Both the position numbers and the translations under genes were made by a program. From NCBI GenBank assembly GCA_012522155.1, contig JAAYKX010000050.1, positions 1 to 41,713 of the forward strand: a stretch of 41,713 nt of DNA, given 5' to 3'. The first letter of the stretch is position 1, and every line of letters begins with the position of its first letter. Below the pieces are notes generated by a model, which did not search any database, was not told where the DNA came from, and saw nothing but the letters and a program-made list of their open reading frames with translations. This DNA is from Bacteroidales bacterium (GTDB taxonomy: Bacteria > Bacteroidota > Bacteroidia > Bacteroidales > VadinHA17). Below, piece after piece: positions 16,907 through 25,534 of this stretch.

Positions 16907-17124
16907 AAGCTCATGCTATTGGTATAAGAGGAGATGAGCAAGGGTTGGGAGTGAAAATCAACAGGATTGTATTGCAGACATTGACTTTCACATCTGGAAC
17001 CTGAGGAATAGCGCCAGCTTACCATGGTTCCATCCTTTTATCAGACAGTAGACACGGGAATTATCTCATAAATAAAACCCGCTCCCTGATGTTCACGACC
17101 ACCCTTCCTCCTCTTATTTTTTTT
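16907..17124 (+). ncRNA. Rod-shaped ncRNA, 6S RNA-like candidate
   Basis: The longest gene-free stretch of the window (16634-17202) contains this element. The ends pair: TAAGAGGAG (16925-16933) with CTCCTCTTA (17108-17116). Inside follow AAGGGT (16940-16945) with ACCCTT (17101-17106), and GTGAA (16951-16955) with TTCAC (17092-17096). A central apical hairpin pairs GGAACC (16996-17001) with GGTTCC (17026-17031). Eight T residues (17117-17124) follow the closing stem, as in an intrinsic terminator, which fixes the strand. A long interrupted helix of about 190-220 bases with a weakly paired middle is the architecture of 6S RNA, the RNA that binds housekeeping RNA polymerase in stationary phase. 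The identification rests on structure read by eye, not on a covariance model; another structured RNA remains possible. Confidence 0.55.
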
Positions 17125-17202
17125 GTACCTGGTTATGAGGCAATCCTCCTCAAAATTTGATTCACTAAAAAATAAATTAACTTTATGTTTTTCAGTTAGA
17201 GA

Positions 17203-17919
17203 ATGAAAACATATATACGCAGAAGGGAAAAAAACGATAGTCTTGTAGTTATGTATGGTGCCTGGGGAACGGATGAGAATGTGTTTGAGCCCTTATGCAA
17301 CGATGAGTTTGATTTCATACTTTTCTATAATTATTCTGCTGACCAGGCCCTGGTACTGCCTGAAATGAAGACTTATAAAAAGATCACCCTGATAGGATGG
17401 TCTATTGGGGTATGGGCTGCAGAATACCTGTCACCCTCCACCGGCATTATCCCTGACCGGACAATAGCCGTCAACGGAACACCTGTTCCGCTTGACGACA
17501 ATTACGGTATTCCACCCGGTTCATTTGAAAAGGCCCTGGACAATATAACGGAAGAAAGCATTGAGAAATTTTACTACCGCATGTTCGGAAGCAGGAGAAC
17601 ATATAATCTCAATTCCGACAGGATTCCCGACAGAACACTGGATTCATTCCATGTGGAATTAAGGTGGCTTTACAACCGGGTAATGGAACAGAGGGAACCT
17701 GGCTTCCGCTGGGATTTTGCGGTAACAAGCAGATCAGACAAAGTATTCCCTACGGAAAACGTAACAAAATACTGGGATAAAATGCAGAATACCAGACAAA
17801 TAATTGTTCCTTATCCGCATTATATGTTCTATAAGTGGCCATCCTACAGTGAATTTATAAATTATGTGGAAAGGCGTGCCAGAAACAGGTCTGCCCCGCC
17901 GGAAACCGACAGCCTGTAA
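17203..17919 (+). CDS. bioG: BioG-like pimeloyl-ACP methyl ester esterase (DUF452)
   Basis: A 238-residue alpha/beta hydrolase of the DUF452/BioG type. The start has the typical oxyanion segment VVMYGAWGTDE, the nucleophile elbow is GWSIG with Ser67, and the catalytic His is His206 in PYPHYMF; Asp179 (SRSDKVFPTENV) is a reasonable acid. BioG removes the methyl group from pimeloyl-ACP methyl ester at the end of pimelate synthesis for biotin. No other biotin gene lies in this window, so it acts as a stand-alone gene here. Its stop is immediately next to the end of the convergent YihY-family gene (no spacer). Confidence 0.8.
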   Translation: MKTYIRRREKNDSLVVMYGAWGTDENVFEPLCNDEFDFILFYNYSADQALVLPEMKTYKKITLIGWSIGVWAAEYLSPSTGIIPDRTIAVNGTPVPLDDNYGIPPGSFEKALDNITEESIEKFYYRMFGSRRTYNLNSDRIPDRTLDSFHVELRWLYNRVMEQREPGFRWDFAVTSRSDKVFPTENVTKYWDKMQNTRQIIVPYPHYMFYKWPSYSEFINYVERRARNRSAPPETDSL

Positions 17920-19266
17920 TCACAGGTCCCTTATAAGGATGTTTGATTCCGAACCGGACGTCATTGCATCGAACGAATCAAGTATTTGAGTTACCTTTTC
18001 ATATTCCCTGCTTTTCATGAAGTATTTTTCCTGCGTGGCCCTTTTATCCAAACGTGACAAAACACTGCTGACAGTAAGCTTGTTGATGTCTATTGCCGGC
18101 TGATAAGATCTTTGCCTGTTTTCATGTTCATAAATCACTGAAACAAGACCGGTTACCTTCAGGTCTTCAAGAATATCCCTTGACAGGCGGACCGGGATTT
18201 TCAGCTCCCTGCTTATCTCTTCTGAGGTCAGGGCTTTTTCACCCAGGTAAAAGCTCCGGACAATAAGATACATTATCAGCAGAATTATTGTGCGCTTCTG
18301 GTAATGGCTTATATTAAGGGCTTCGGATTCAAATTCATATCTTGAAACATTCTGGTTTGCAAAAGACAGTTCTGCCCCGAGAAGAATCACTATCCAGCAG
18401 GTTTCAAGGAAAATCAGGAAGAGCGGTATTGCCGCCAGACCGCCGTAAATAGCACTTAGCTTGCTTATGTTGAACTGCAGGTCAAGATAAAGCCATTGAA
18501 GTATTTTAAGAAAAGTTCCGGCAATGATTCCGGAAATAAGTGCTGGTCCGAAGCGGACTTTCACATTCGGCATCACCATGAACAGCAGTGTCAGCATCAG
18601 CCATGTCAGAAGATAAGGTGTTGATTTGATAAGAAAACTGACAATCCATTTGAATGATGTCAGCACCGGCACCCTGTCCATAAATTCCGACAGGTTTGTA
18701 ATTATAAATATTGTTATGCTGCTCGATAAAATAATAAAGATCGGTACAATCAACAGAATAGTAAGATAATCCGTAAATTTCCTGTGCCAGGGCCGGCTTA
18801 CGGATGTCTGCCAGATATGATTAAAAGAGGTTTCGATCTGGCCGAGCAGGGAAACGACTGACCAGATCAGGATCAGGGCACCAATTCCGGCAAGATAGCC
18901 TCCCCTTGTACGCTGAACAGTATTTTTTGCATTTTCGAGAAGCGGATCCAGTATGTCGCCGTAAAGAGCAAATTCCTTTGTATTCCTGATGATTGATTCC
19001 AGGTTCTGATCAAGTCCAAATCCTTTTGCAATGGCAAGTCCGATGGCAACTATCGGAATAATAGATATCAGGGTGTAAAAAGTGAGTGCCGAGGCGCGGA
19101 GATTCACCCTGTCCTTAAGTGAATTCTGTGCGGCAAGGACAATAATTCTAAGCTGCCGGATAAAAAAGCTTTTTCTTCGTGATAATTCCGACAGTGGTGT
19201 ATGCCAGATAGCATCGTTCCACTGTTTTATTTTATTAAAAGGCCACGATAATTCAGGATTTGCCAT
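17920..19266 (-). CDS. YihY/BrkB-family membrane protein with winged-helix tail
   Basis: A 448-residue inner-membrane protein. About six transmembrane helices span residues 55-320, with the family motifs LRASALTFYTLISIIPIVAIGLAIAKGFG, the SLLGQIETSFNHIWQ helix and the LSAIYGGLAAIPLFLIFLETCWIVILLGAELSFANQN block. The C-terminal part (about 330-440) is soluble and contains a winged-helix-like segment (LTSEEISRELKIPVRLSRDILEDLKVTGLV), which is usual for the longer members. Once called ribonuclease BN, the family is now regarded as membrane proteins of uncertain, possibly transport, function. It has its own promoter candidate at 19315-19346. Confidence 0.92.
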   Translation of the reverse strand: MANPELSWPFNKIKQWNDAIWHTPLSELSRRKSFFIRQLRIIVLAAQNSLKDRVNLRASALTFYTLISIIPIVAIGLAIAKGFGLDQNLESIIRNTKEFALYGDILDPLLENAKNTVQRTRGGYLAGIGALILIWSVVSLLGQIETSFNHIWQTSVSRPWHRKFTDYLTILLIVPIFIILSSSITIFIITNLSEFMDRVPVLTSFKWIVSFLIKSTPYLLTWLMLTLLFMVMPNVKVRFGPALISGIIAGTFLKILQWLYLDLQFNISKLSAIYGGLAAIPLFLIFLETCWIVILLGAELSFANQNVSRYEFESEALNISHYQKRTIILLIMYLIVRSFYLGEKALTSEEISRELKIPVRLSRDILEDLKVTGLVSVIYEHENRQRSYQPAIDINKLTVSSVLSRLDKRATQEKYFMKSREYEKVTQILDSFDAMTSGSESNILIRDL

Positions 19267-19314
19267 CTGTCATGAAATGATTGCAGAACATCAGTACAAC
19301 TCAATTAACGGTGA

Positions 19315-19346
19315 CAAATATACGAAATCTATGTAAATAGTTCAAC
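19315..19346 (-). promoter_or_regulatory. Promoter of the YihY-family gene
   Basis: On the minus strand GTTG (19343-19346), a 20-base spacer and TATATTTG (19315-19322, exact TAnnTTTG). Predicted start near 19311, leader about 45 bases. Confidence 0.55.
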
Positions 19347-19360
19347 AATAGAACTATAAC

Positions 19361-20302
19361 TTATATATTAATTGATGGCAATATTTTCCTTCTGCCGTGA
19401 ATTTCGCGGTAGGTACAGAAAAGGCATACTTTATAGAATCTGAAGAGCCACAGCGACGGATTTGCTGAATCAATTCTCAACTCCATCCGTTCACGGTATT
19501 TTATATAGATTCCTGCCAGGATAAGGGTAAGCCGGAACCATTTCAAAATGCTGTAGATCTGAAGTACCCTGACTGTTGAGGAAAAGGTCAGTTTATCCGT
19601 AACAATATCATAGAGCTTACTCAGATTCTCGATACCCAGTTTTGTCTTGTTCAGGAATTCCCGGTTCGATTCCAGTCCTTCATGAATCAGACCGTTGTCT
19701 ATATGTAATATAGTTATTCCGGCCTTGCGCAGCTGGTAACTCATAAGTGTATCTTCATGCCCGTACTGTTTCAGGTCTTCATTAAATCTCAGCTTTGAAA
19801 ATATTGTACGGTCAAACAGCACATTGAATGTAGAAAACTTATGATATGGATGCTTGTTTCTTTCAGAGGCTTTAATTCCGTCATTCTTTCTTCCATATTT
19901 CCATCTCAGGATCTTGTCCGGATCGCCGGGAGGAGATTTATGATAAATTACACCGCCGCATCCCACCCTGGAAGCAGTCATTAGCGGTATCCATTTACGT
20001 ATATAGGCTTCGGCTGTTCCGGGTATCATGGTATCGGCATCGATAAACAGAATATAATCGCCTTTTGCCGCCAGGGCAAGCCGGTTCCTGATGGCAGCCC
20101 TTCCTATGTTCACCGGTGAATCAAGTATTTCAACACCGCCGCCTTCCAGAGATTTGTATTTAGCCTTGTATTCCGGAGAGGAACCATCATCCCCGATAAT
20201 TATCTCAATCAGTTCAGGAATCTTTCCGATGCAGCTCTTCATACTATGAACAAGTGCGACAATATCATAATCGCAAACCGGAATGAGCAAAGAAATAGTC
20301 AT
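19361..20302 (-). CDS. Glycosyltransferase family 2
   Basis: A GT-A fold glycosyltransferase of 313 residues from ATG 20302; a GTG three codons upstream (20311) is the only longer start and looks inferior. Motifs: SLLIPVCDYD at the nucleotide-binding beta strand, IIIGDDGSS, NIGRAAIRNRLALAAKGDYILFIDAD with the DxD-type metal motif, and GHEDTLMSYQLRKAG with the acceptor-side ED. No transmembrane helix is evident, but the C-terminal basic and aromatic region could be membrane-associated. It probably adds sugars to a surface glycan or glycolipid; the gene is alone, so the acceptor is unknown. Confidence 0.9.
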   Translation of the reverse strand: MTISLLIPVCDYDIVALVHSMKSCIGKIPELIEIIIGDDGSSPEYKAKYKSLEGGGVEILDSPVNIGRAAIRNRLALAAKGDYILFIDADTMIPGTAEAYIRKWIPLMTASRVGCGGVIYHKSPPGDPDKILRWKYGRKNDGIKASERNKHPYHKFSTFNVLFDRTIFSKLRFNEDLKQYGHEDTLMSYQLRKAGITILHIDNGLIHEGLESNREFLNKTKLGIENLSKLYDIVTDKLTFSSTVRVLQIYSILKWFRLTLILAGIYIKYRERMELRIDSANPSLWLFRFYKVCLFCTYREIHGRRKILPSINI

Positions 20303-20366
20303 TATATCCACCCTCGAATTAACCTGCTAAATTTACAATTAATTTCCGAAACAGACTGAGTTCCCG

Positions 20367-20398
20367 TTTGGCAAAGAGATTGTATTGATTTATTTTTG
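20367..20398 (+). promoter_or_regulatory. Promoter of the thioredoxin-like gene
   Basis: TTTG (20367-20370), 20-base spacer, TATTTTTG (20391-20398, exact TAnnTTTG). The start would be near 20402, 27 bases before ATG 20429. Confidence 0.65.
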
Positions 20399-20428
20399 TG
20401 GACAATCAAATAATTTATTTGTTCTCAA

Positions 20429-21853
20429 ATGAAAAAAATTCTGCAGATCACCGCGCTGCTGTTCTTATCGGCTTACACATATTGCCTGGATAACAAGGGC
20501 TACGAAATAAAGGTAACAATCTCTGATATAAATGATTCAACAGTTTTCCTTGCATATCACTTTGGTGACAGGCAATATCTTACGGATACTTTAAAACTCG
20601 ACGCTGAAGGATACGGAGTCTTTGCCGGAAAAGAAAAGCTGCCCGAAGGTATTTATATGATAGTGCTTCCCGGCAATAAATATTTTGAATTTCTGATGAC
20701 TGAGAACCAGCATTTTTCCCTCTCCTGCACCAGTAATGATTTCTTCCGTACCCTGAAATTTTCCGGATCACCGCTCAATACAGCCTTCACGGACTACCAG
20801 AAACAATGGACGCAGATGCAGAAAAATGCTTCACTCATTAACAACAGGCTTCAGTTAAACAAATCCAATCCCGACTCACTGCGCATACTTTCACAGAAAC
20901 AACGGGAATATGAGTCAGGGATGAAGGCATACCTGAGAAGTGTCATTGACAAAAACAAGTCAAACTTCCTGGGTGTTCTCGTGAAATCGATGCTCCCGCT
21001 GGAAATTCCTGAATTCACCATTCCTGCCGGAACACATAACCCGGATTCTGTCAGATGGAATCTCAGATACAATTATAACAAAGATCATTTTTTCGACAAT
21101 ATTGACCTGTCGGACGAAAGACTGCTGAGGACCCCTATCCTTCAGACAAGGCTCGAGACTTTTTTTAGAAATGTCATTATCCAATCGCCCGATTCAATAA
21201 ACAAGGAAATAGACAGGATTTTTCCAAAGACCGGCGGTAATCCAAAACTGTTTCAGTTCCTCTCGGTCTATTTGTTCAATCATTTCCGGCAAAGTGAAAT
21301 AATGGGTCATGATGCTGTACTGGTAAAGCTTGCCGATGATATTTATCTTTCAGGAAAAGCAGACTGGATCACTGAGGAATTCAGAAATGATCTTCACCGA
21401 CAGGTGGAGTTGTTAAGACACAATCTTTTGGGTATGAAAGGACAAAATCTTGTGATGGATTCATACAGGGGAATATTTGTTGCCCTTCATGATATAGAAA
21501 AGGAATTTACTGTTTTATATTTCTGGGAGCCCAACTGCGGTCACTGTAATGAAGCAACACCAAAACTGAAGGAATGGTATGAGAAGGCTAAAAATGACGG
21601 TGTTGAGATTTTTTCGGTTTGTACTACAGGCAACAGACAGGAATGGACAAACTATATTGAAAAACACGGTCTTACCTGGATTAACGGATGGGATCCCGAC
21701 CGGCATACTCATTTTGACTATTATTATAATGTTCAGGCCACCCCAATGGTTTACATACTGGACAAGGATAAAAAGATAATAGCCAAAAAGTTGTCAATAG
21801 ACGATATACCTTCATTCATCGACAATTACAGGCAGTACTTCAGACAGCAGTAA
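20429..21853 (+). CDS. TlpA-like thioredoxin-fold protein with DUF4369 and DUF5106-type regions
   Basis: A 474-residue exported protein. A signal peptide (about 1-19) precedes a DUF4369-like beta domain (about 25-110: YEIKVTISDINDSTVFLAYHFGD), a long helical middle of the DUF5106 type (about 115-325), and a C-terminal thioredoxin domain (about 335-474) with the redox motif WEPNCGHC, Cys370 and Cys373, and the cis-Pro loop ATPMVYILD. Such proteins are common in Bacteroidota envelopes, where they probably handle disulfide exchange or cytochrome maturation. The gene has its own promoter and overlaps the end of the convergent btuD-like gene by 14 bases. Confidence 0.9.
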   Translation: MKKILQITALLFLSAYTYCLDNKGYEIKVTISDINDSTVFLAYHFGDRQYLTDTLKLDAEGYGVFAGKEKLPEGIYMIVLPGNKYFEFLMTENQHFSLSCTSNDFFRTLKFSGSPLNTAFTDYQKQWTQMQKNASLINNRLQLNKSNPDSLRILSQKQREYESGMKAYLRSVIDKNKSNFLGVLVKSMLPLEIPEFTIPAGTHNPDSVRWNLRYNYNKDHFFDNIDLSDERLLRTPILQTRLETFFRNVIIQSPDSINKEIDRIFPKTGGNPKLFQFLSVYLFNHFRQSEIMGHDAVLVKLADDIYLSGKADWITEEFRNDLHRQVELLRHNLLGMKGQNLVMDSYRGIFVALHDIEKEFTVLYFWEPNCGHCNEATPKLKEWYEKAKNDGVEIFSVCTTGNRQEWTNYIEKHGLTWINGWDPDRHTHFDYYYNVQATPMVYILDKDKKIIAKKLSIDDIPSFIDNYRQYFRQQ

Positions 21854-22859
21854 TATTATTTTGTCTGAGTATTTTTATCAGCTCATACAGGCTTCTGAAG
21901 TTCTGTACTTTTTTATCCTTTACAATGGACCATCCCCTGCCTCCTTCCCTTACTTCAACATAGGGCTGCGTTTTTTTTGAGGAGATAGCGAAACCATTCC
22001 TTTTCAAGGCCCTGATGGTCCAGTTTTTCTGCCTCCCCGCAGCACCTTCAAGATATACTTCACCCCTGTAAGGCGGACTGAATCCAAAACTTCCGTCTTC
22101 CGGATCAAACCCGGTACGTTCGGAATCAAAGAGGCATTCAAAACTGTCAGCCAGCCAAAGATCTTCAGGAGCGCCTTCCTTTATGTCCGTGTCAGTAACA
22201 AGCCATATTTTATCGGCATTACTGACTGCAATATTAAAATCATGAGTGGAGAACACAATTGTCTTGCCGGATACAGTAAGTTCCTTCATCAGTTTGAGAA
22301 CCCCGAACTATCCCGATATGTCAAGAAAAGCCAGGGGCTCATCCATTATCATAATATCAGTATCCTGGGCAAGTACTCTGGCTATCATAGCCCTTTGCCG
22401 TTCTCCGTCCGAAAGCCCGGAAATAAGTCTGTCTGAAAAATTTGCGAGTCCTGCCTTGTGTATCGAATTATCAATAATTTCTGAGGCGCTGCGGTCAATC
22501 CTGCCGGTCCAGTCTGTATGGGGAAAACGTCCGAGTGCAACCAGATCATACACTCGCATATGGCTCACTTTAATTGTCTCAGTTGATACATACCCGACAT
22601 TCCTGGCAAGTTTCATTCTGGAATAGTGCCTGCTGTCTTCATTTCGTATCATCACTGAACCGCCGATTTTTTTCTGCAGACCGGTAATTGTTCTGAGAAG
22701 CGTACTTTTCCCGATACCATTACGGCCAAGAACCGCAACCAGTTCCCCTTTTCCGGCAGAGGCATCCAGGGGCGGCAGTATAGGTATTTTCTTCCTGCCA
22801 TGAAAATAGCCGATAAGCAAAGAGTTTACGGATAATATTTCCCTGATATCTTTTTCCAT
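21840..22859 (-). pseudogene. BtuD/FecE-like ABC ATPase interrupted by an in-frame amber codon
   Basis: The reading frame from ATG 22859 encodes an ABC ATPase of the iron/cobalamin importer class: Walker A LGRNGIGKST, signature LSDGERQRAMIARVLAQ, Walker B and D-loop IMIMDEPLAFLDISG. Codon 184 (22308-22310) is TAG. The same frame then continues as FGVLKLMKELTVSGKTIVFSTHDFN, supplying the missing H-loop His, and runs to 21840 with an extra C-terminal domain of about 100 residues. The uninterrupted protein would be 339 residues. One base change from AAG or CAG would restore it. The truncated product lacks the H-loop and should be inactive. Either a nonsense mutation or a sequence error. It is the last gene of the riboswitch-controlled operon. 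Confidence 0.85.
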
Positions 22860-23938
22860 CAGAACAGTTCAGAGCCAGCGTTTTTCCTTAAAATAATCCA
22901 TATAACAACAGGAATACCGATAAGGGATGTAACGGAATTCACCGGCAGAATTTTTTCCGTCCCCGGCAGCTGGGAAAGAATATCACTGATAAGCATTACA
23001 GAGGCTCCGGTAAAAACAGTACCGGGTACAAGCAGGCGATGATCGGATGTTTTTAGTATATTCCGGACAATATGAGGGACAGCAATGCCGATAAATGCTA
23101 TCGGACCGCAGAATGCTGTAACACTTCCTGAAAGAATACTTGTGCATGCAAAAATAATTATCCGGGCAGAAGTTATATTCAGGCCTGAACTTGAGGCATA
23201 ATTTTCTCCTATCAATAATGCATTAAGCATTTTAACCGAAGCCATACTAAGGATAACCCCGGCTGCAACCGAAACAGACAATACATTAAGCTGTGATGCG
23301 GAAAGATTGCCCAGGCTGCCCATTGTCCAGACAACATAAGCCTTCAGCATACTTTCACTGCTGAAATACTGAAGAATACTTACAATGGCAGAAATGCCGC
23401 TTGCCAGCATCATTCCTATAATGAGCACTGTCATGATGCTGCGTACCCTGACTGAAATGAACAGCATCAGTATCATGACCGCACCTGCTCCGGTCCATGC
23501 AGCGGAAACAAGTATCCAGTTTCCGCCTGCTGCAATTGACAACGGTCCTGATCCTGAAGAAAAGCCCAGGATTACAAGTGCAACCCCCAGTCCCGCACCG
23601 GAACTGACACCCAGCACATAGGGGCCTGCCATGGGATTCCTGAAAACGGTCTGCATCTGTAGTCCGCTCAGCGACAGGGCGGCGCCTGCAAGAATTGCTG
23701 TAACAGCTTTTGGAAGCCTGAATTTTAAAACAAGGGTTTGTACTGTTTCATCGCCCATGCCCGTGAAGGATCGTAAAACATCAGAGGGCCTGATGGATAC
23801 CGAGCCAAGGAACAGGTCAAGAACAAAGAGGACAAATAGCAGTAAAAGAAGGCCCGGGAAAACCCATCTCCGCATCCGGACCACGGAGGGAGAAAAGGCA
23901 GTGTTTTCATGCCCGCTGATATTTTTTCCTTCAGTCAT
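22859..23938 (-). CDS. btuC: BtuC-like cobalamin ABC permease (FecCD family)
   Basis: A 359-residue polytopic permease of the FecCD/BtuC family with about ten transmembrane helices. Family motifs include RLPKAVTAILAGAALSLSGLQMQTVFRNPMAGPYVLGVSSGAGLG (split near residues 73-120) and GPIAFIGIAVPHIVRNILKTSDHR, which contains the coupling-helix region that contacts the ATPase. The N-terminal 30 residues are a soluble extension. It overlaps the binding-protein gene by four bases and the ATPase gene by one. With a cobalamin riboswitch upstream of the operon, the substrate is most likely vitamin B12 or a corrinoid rather than an iron siderophore. Confidence 0.9.
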   Translation of the reverse strand: MTEGKNISGHENTAFSPSVVRMRRWVFPGLLLLLFVLFVLDLFLGSVSIRPSDVLRSFTGMGDETVQTLVLKFRLPKAVTAILAGAALSLSGLQMQTVFRNPMAGPYVLGVSSGAGLGVALVILGFSSGSGPLSIAAGGNWILVSAAWTGAGAVMILMLFISVRVRSIMTVLIIGMMLASGISAIVSILQYFSSESMLKAYVVWTMGSLGNLSASQLNVLSVSVAAGVILSMASVKMLNALLIGENYASSSGLNITSARIIIFACTSILSGSVTAFCGPIAFIGIAVPHIVRNILKTSDHRLLVPGTVFTGASVMLISDILSQLPGTEKILPVNSVTSLIGIPVVIWIILRKNAGSELF

Positions 23939-25107
23939 TCAACCTTCCTGTAATAGACCGTTTCATAAGCCGGAAAAATCTCAGGATGAATTATTGAAGC
24001 AATATCCCTGAGGATTATATGAGGATTGATGGCACCGCTTTCCCAATAATCATTGCCGCCCGCCGGATTAAGCCTTTTATTGTTATTATACAGCCTGTTG
24101 TTAATGAATGGAGGCATTGATCCAAGCCGTTTGTCAATGGCAACGATTTCGGATTTGGAGGAAGCAGTTCCGGTATTGAGCCAAATGTCTGCCTTCATTG
24201 CGGCAGCATAAACGGATTCCAGGCTGTAGGGTATGGATACCGCAGATCCGGTCTCTCTCCACAAATAACTGCCTCCCGCATCATCAACAAGTTTGCTGAT
24301 ATATGAATTTCCGGGTGACACATACCATACATCCCGGAATGGCATTCCCATCATTACAACCGGTTTTGAGGCTGTCTCAGCTATAAGCTCCCTGAGGTTC
24401 AGATAGGAATCCCGGATTTCCCTGAACAGGGAATCGGCAAGTTCCTCACAACAGTACAGGGCACCGAATACCTTTATCCACTCTGCCTTGCCCAGGGGAT
24501 CTGTTTCAAGATAATCAGCATTATACATCACTCTCAGTCCCAGTTCCCCTATTTTGGCAGTATAACCTGCAGATTCACTTCCTATTCCATATATCATAAC
24601 AAGATCAGGAGAGGATTTAACAATAAGTTCGGTATTAAGGCCCGAATCATAACCTACATCACTGACAAGTCCGCGGCTTATCCTGTTGTTAACCTCACTA
24701 TCGTAAACAAAGCCGGCTCCTGAAACACCAACAATTGTATTCTGACGGCCAAGTGCACTGATCATTGCAATATGTGTGGTTGACATACAGATTATCCTGT
24801 TTACCGGGACCTTGATGATTTTTGAATGATCAACTTTAAGCTCTTTCTGGTATGATTCTTTTTTCAGATAATATTCATGAATAACATTTCCGGCACCCTG
24901 CCAGGGATCCTTAACAGATAGGATGGTACAGCTGTCGGTAACACGCAGTTCAAAGCGTTCGGCATAACTGCTCTCACCTCCTTGCTCTTTTTGTATTTTT
25001 TCTCTTTTCCGGTCTTTATTACAGGAAGGAAAAAATATCAGCAGGGAAAAAACAGCTAAAAACAGGTATAACAATTTATATTTCAAAATTCTTATTTTCC
25101 CAAACAA
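23935..25107 (-). CDS. btuF: BtuF-like cobalamin-binding lipoprotein
   Basis: A 390-residue periplasmic binding protein of the helical-backbone class (TroA/BtuF/FepB type). The N-terminal hydrophobic stretch ends in FFPSC with Cys29, an imperfect lipobox that suggests a lipoprotein. The two lobes begin with RIICMSTTHIAMISALGRQNTIVGVSGAGF and later LVMIYGIGSES, and the C-terminal lobe has VYAAAMKADIWLNTG and the SGAINPHIILRDIASIIHPE end. The corrinoid specificity is taken from the riboswitch upstream, not from residues I can verify. First gene of the operon, 108 bases downstream of the aptamer. Confidence 0.85.
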   Translation of the reverse strand: MFGKIRILKYKLLYLFLAVFSLLIFFPSCNKDRKREKIQKEQGGESSYAERFELRVTDSCTILSVKDPWQGAGNVIHEYYLKKESYQKELKVDHSKIIKVPVNRIICMSTTHIAMISALGRQNTIVGVSGAGFVYDSEVNNRISRGLVSDVGYDSGLNTELIVKSSPDLVMIYGIGSESAGYTAKIGELGLRVMYNADYLETDPLGKAEWIKVFGALYCCEELADSLFREIRDSYLNLRELIAETASKPVVMMGMPFRDVWYVSPGNSYISKLVDDAGGSYLWRETGSAVSIPYSLESVYAAAMKADIWLNTGTASSKSEIVAIDKRLGSMPPFINNRLYNNNKRLNPAGGNDYWESGAINPHIILRDIASIIHPEIFPAYETVYYRKVE

Positions 25108-25214
25108 TGTTATCTAACGTTAAGTCCCGCCACTACCGGCCATTATTCATTGTTTACAGGAAATCAGAAGATGAGAATCAGAAGAAATAAACTCTGAGCT
25201 TTTCTTCCCGAAAG

Positions 25215-25405
25215 CGTTGAACAGTGGTTTCCGGCAGGTCTTCTGACTCGTCCCGGTCCGGTGAAGCCTTCCCATTCCGTCTGTCGGAACAGTGGCAGGG
25301 TATCACAGGACCATCATCGTAAAAACGACCGGGCATCACAGCAGCGGGTACTGTCGCGGTTTCTCACCGCATTCCCTTTTAATTGCAGAATAACTAAATC
25401 CTGCA
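25215..25405 (-). promoter_or_regulatory. Cobalamin riboswitch
   Basis: On the minus strand the region contains the standard cobalamin aptamer blocks in order: GGGAATGCGGTGAGAAACCGC (25355-25375), GACAGTACCCGCTGCTGTGATGC with the CCCGC-x-x-CTGT core, GCCACTGTTCC, GGGAAGGCTTCACCGG, and the conserved AGTCAGAAGACCTGCC (25233-25248). Gene start is at 25107, and the 100-base expression platform has a possible GAAGAAA/TTTCTTC hairpin but no T-run, so control may be at translation. The ends are approximate. Binding of adenosyl- or methylcobalamin would switch the btu operon off. Confidence 0.92.
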
Positions 25406-25419
25406 AAACCAGAACATGG

Positions 25420-25449
25420 CAAAGATATACTTTTTACAATATATACAAA
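25420..25449 (-). promoter_or_regulatory. Promoter of the btuFCD operon
   Basis: On the minus strand TTTG (25446-25449), an 18-base spacer and TATCTTTG (25420-25427, exact TAnnTTTG). The predicted start near 25416 lies just ahead of the riboswitch. Confidence 0.65.
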
Positions 25450-25534
25450 GGGAGCGGACTGTGCTCTTGAACAAAACAGTTTTCCGCTATCATACTGAAA
25501 AAGGAATGGCAATCAAACATTTGACAATGAGCCC

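Noticed and set aside
25261-25470. 69-codon plus-strand frame upstream of btuF
   Set aside because: It lies wholly across the cobalamin riboswitch and promoter of the minus strand; the RNA element explains the sequence.
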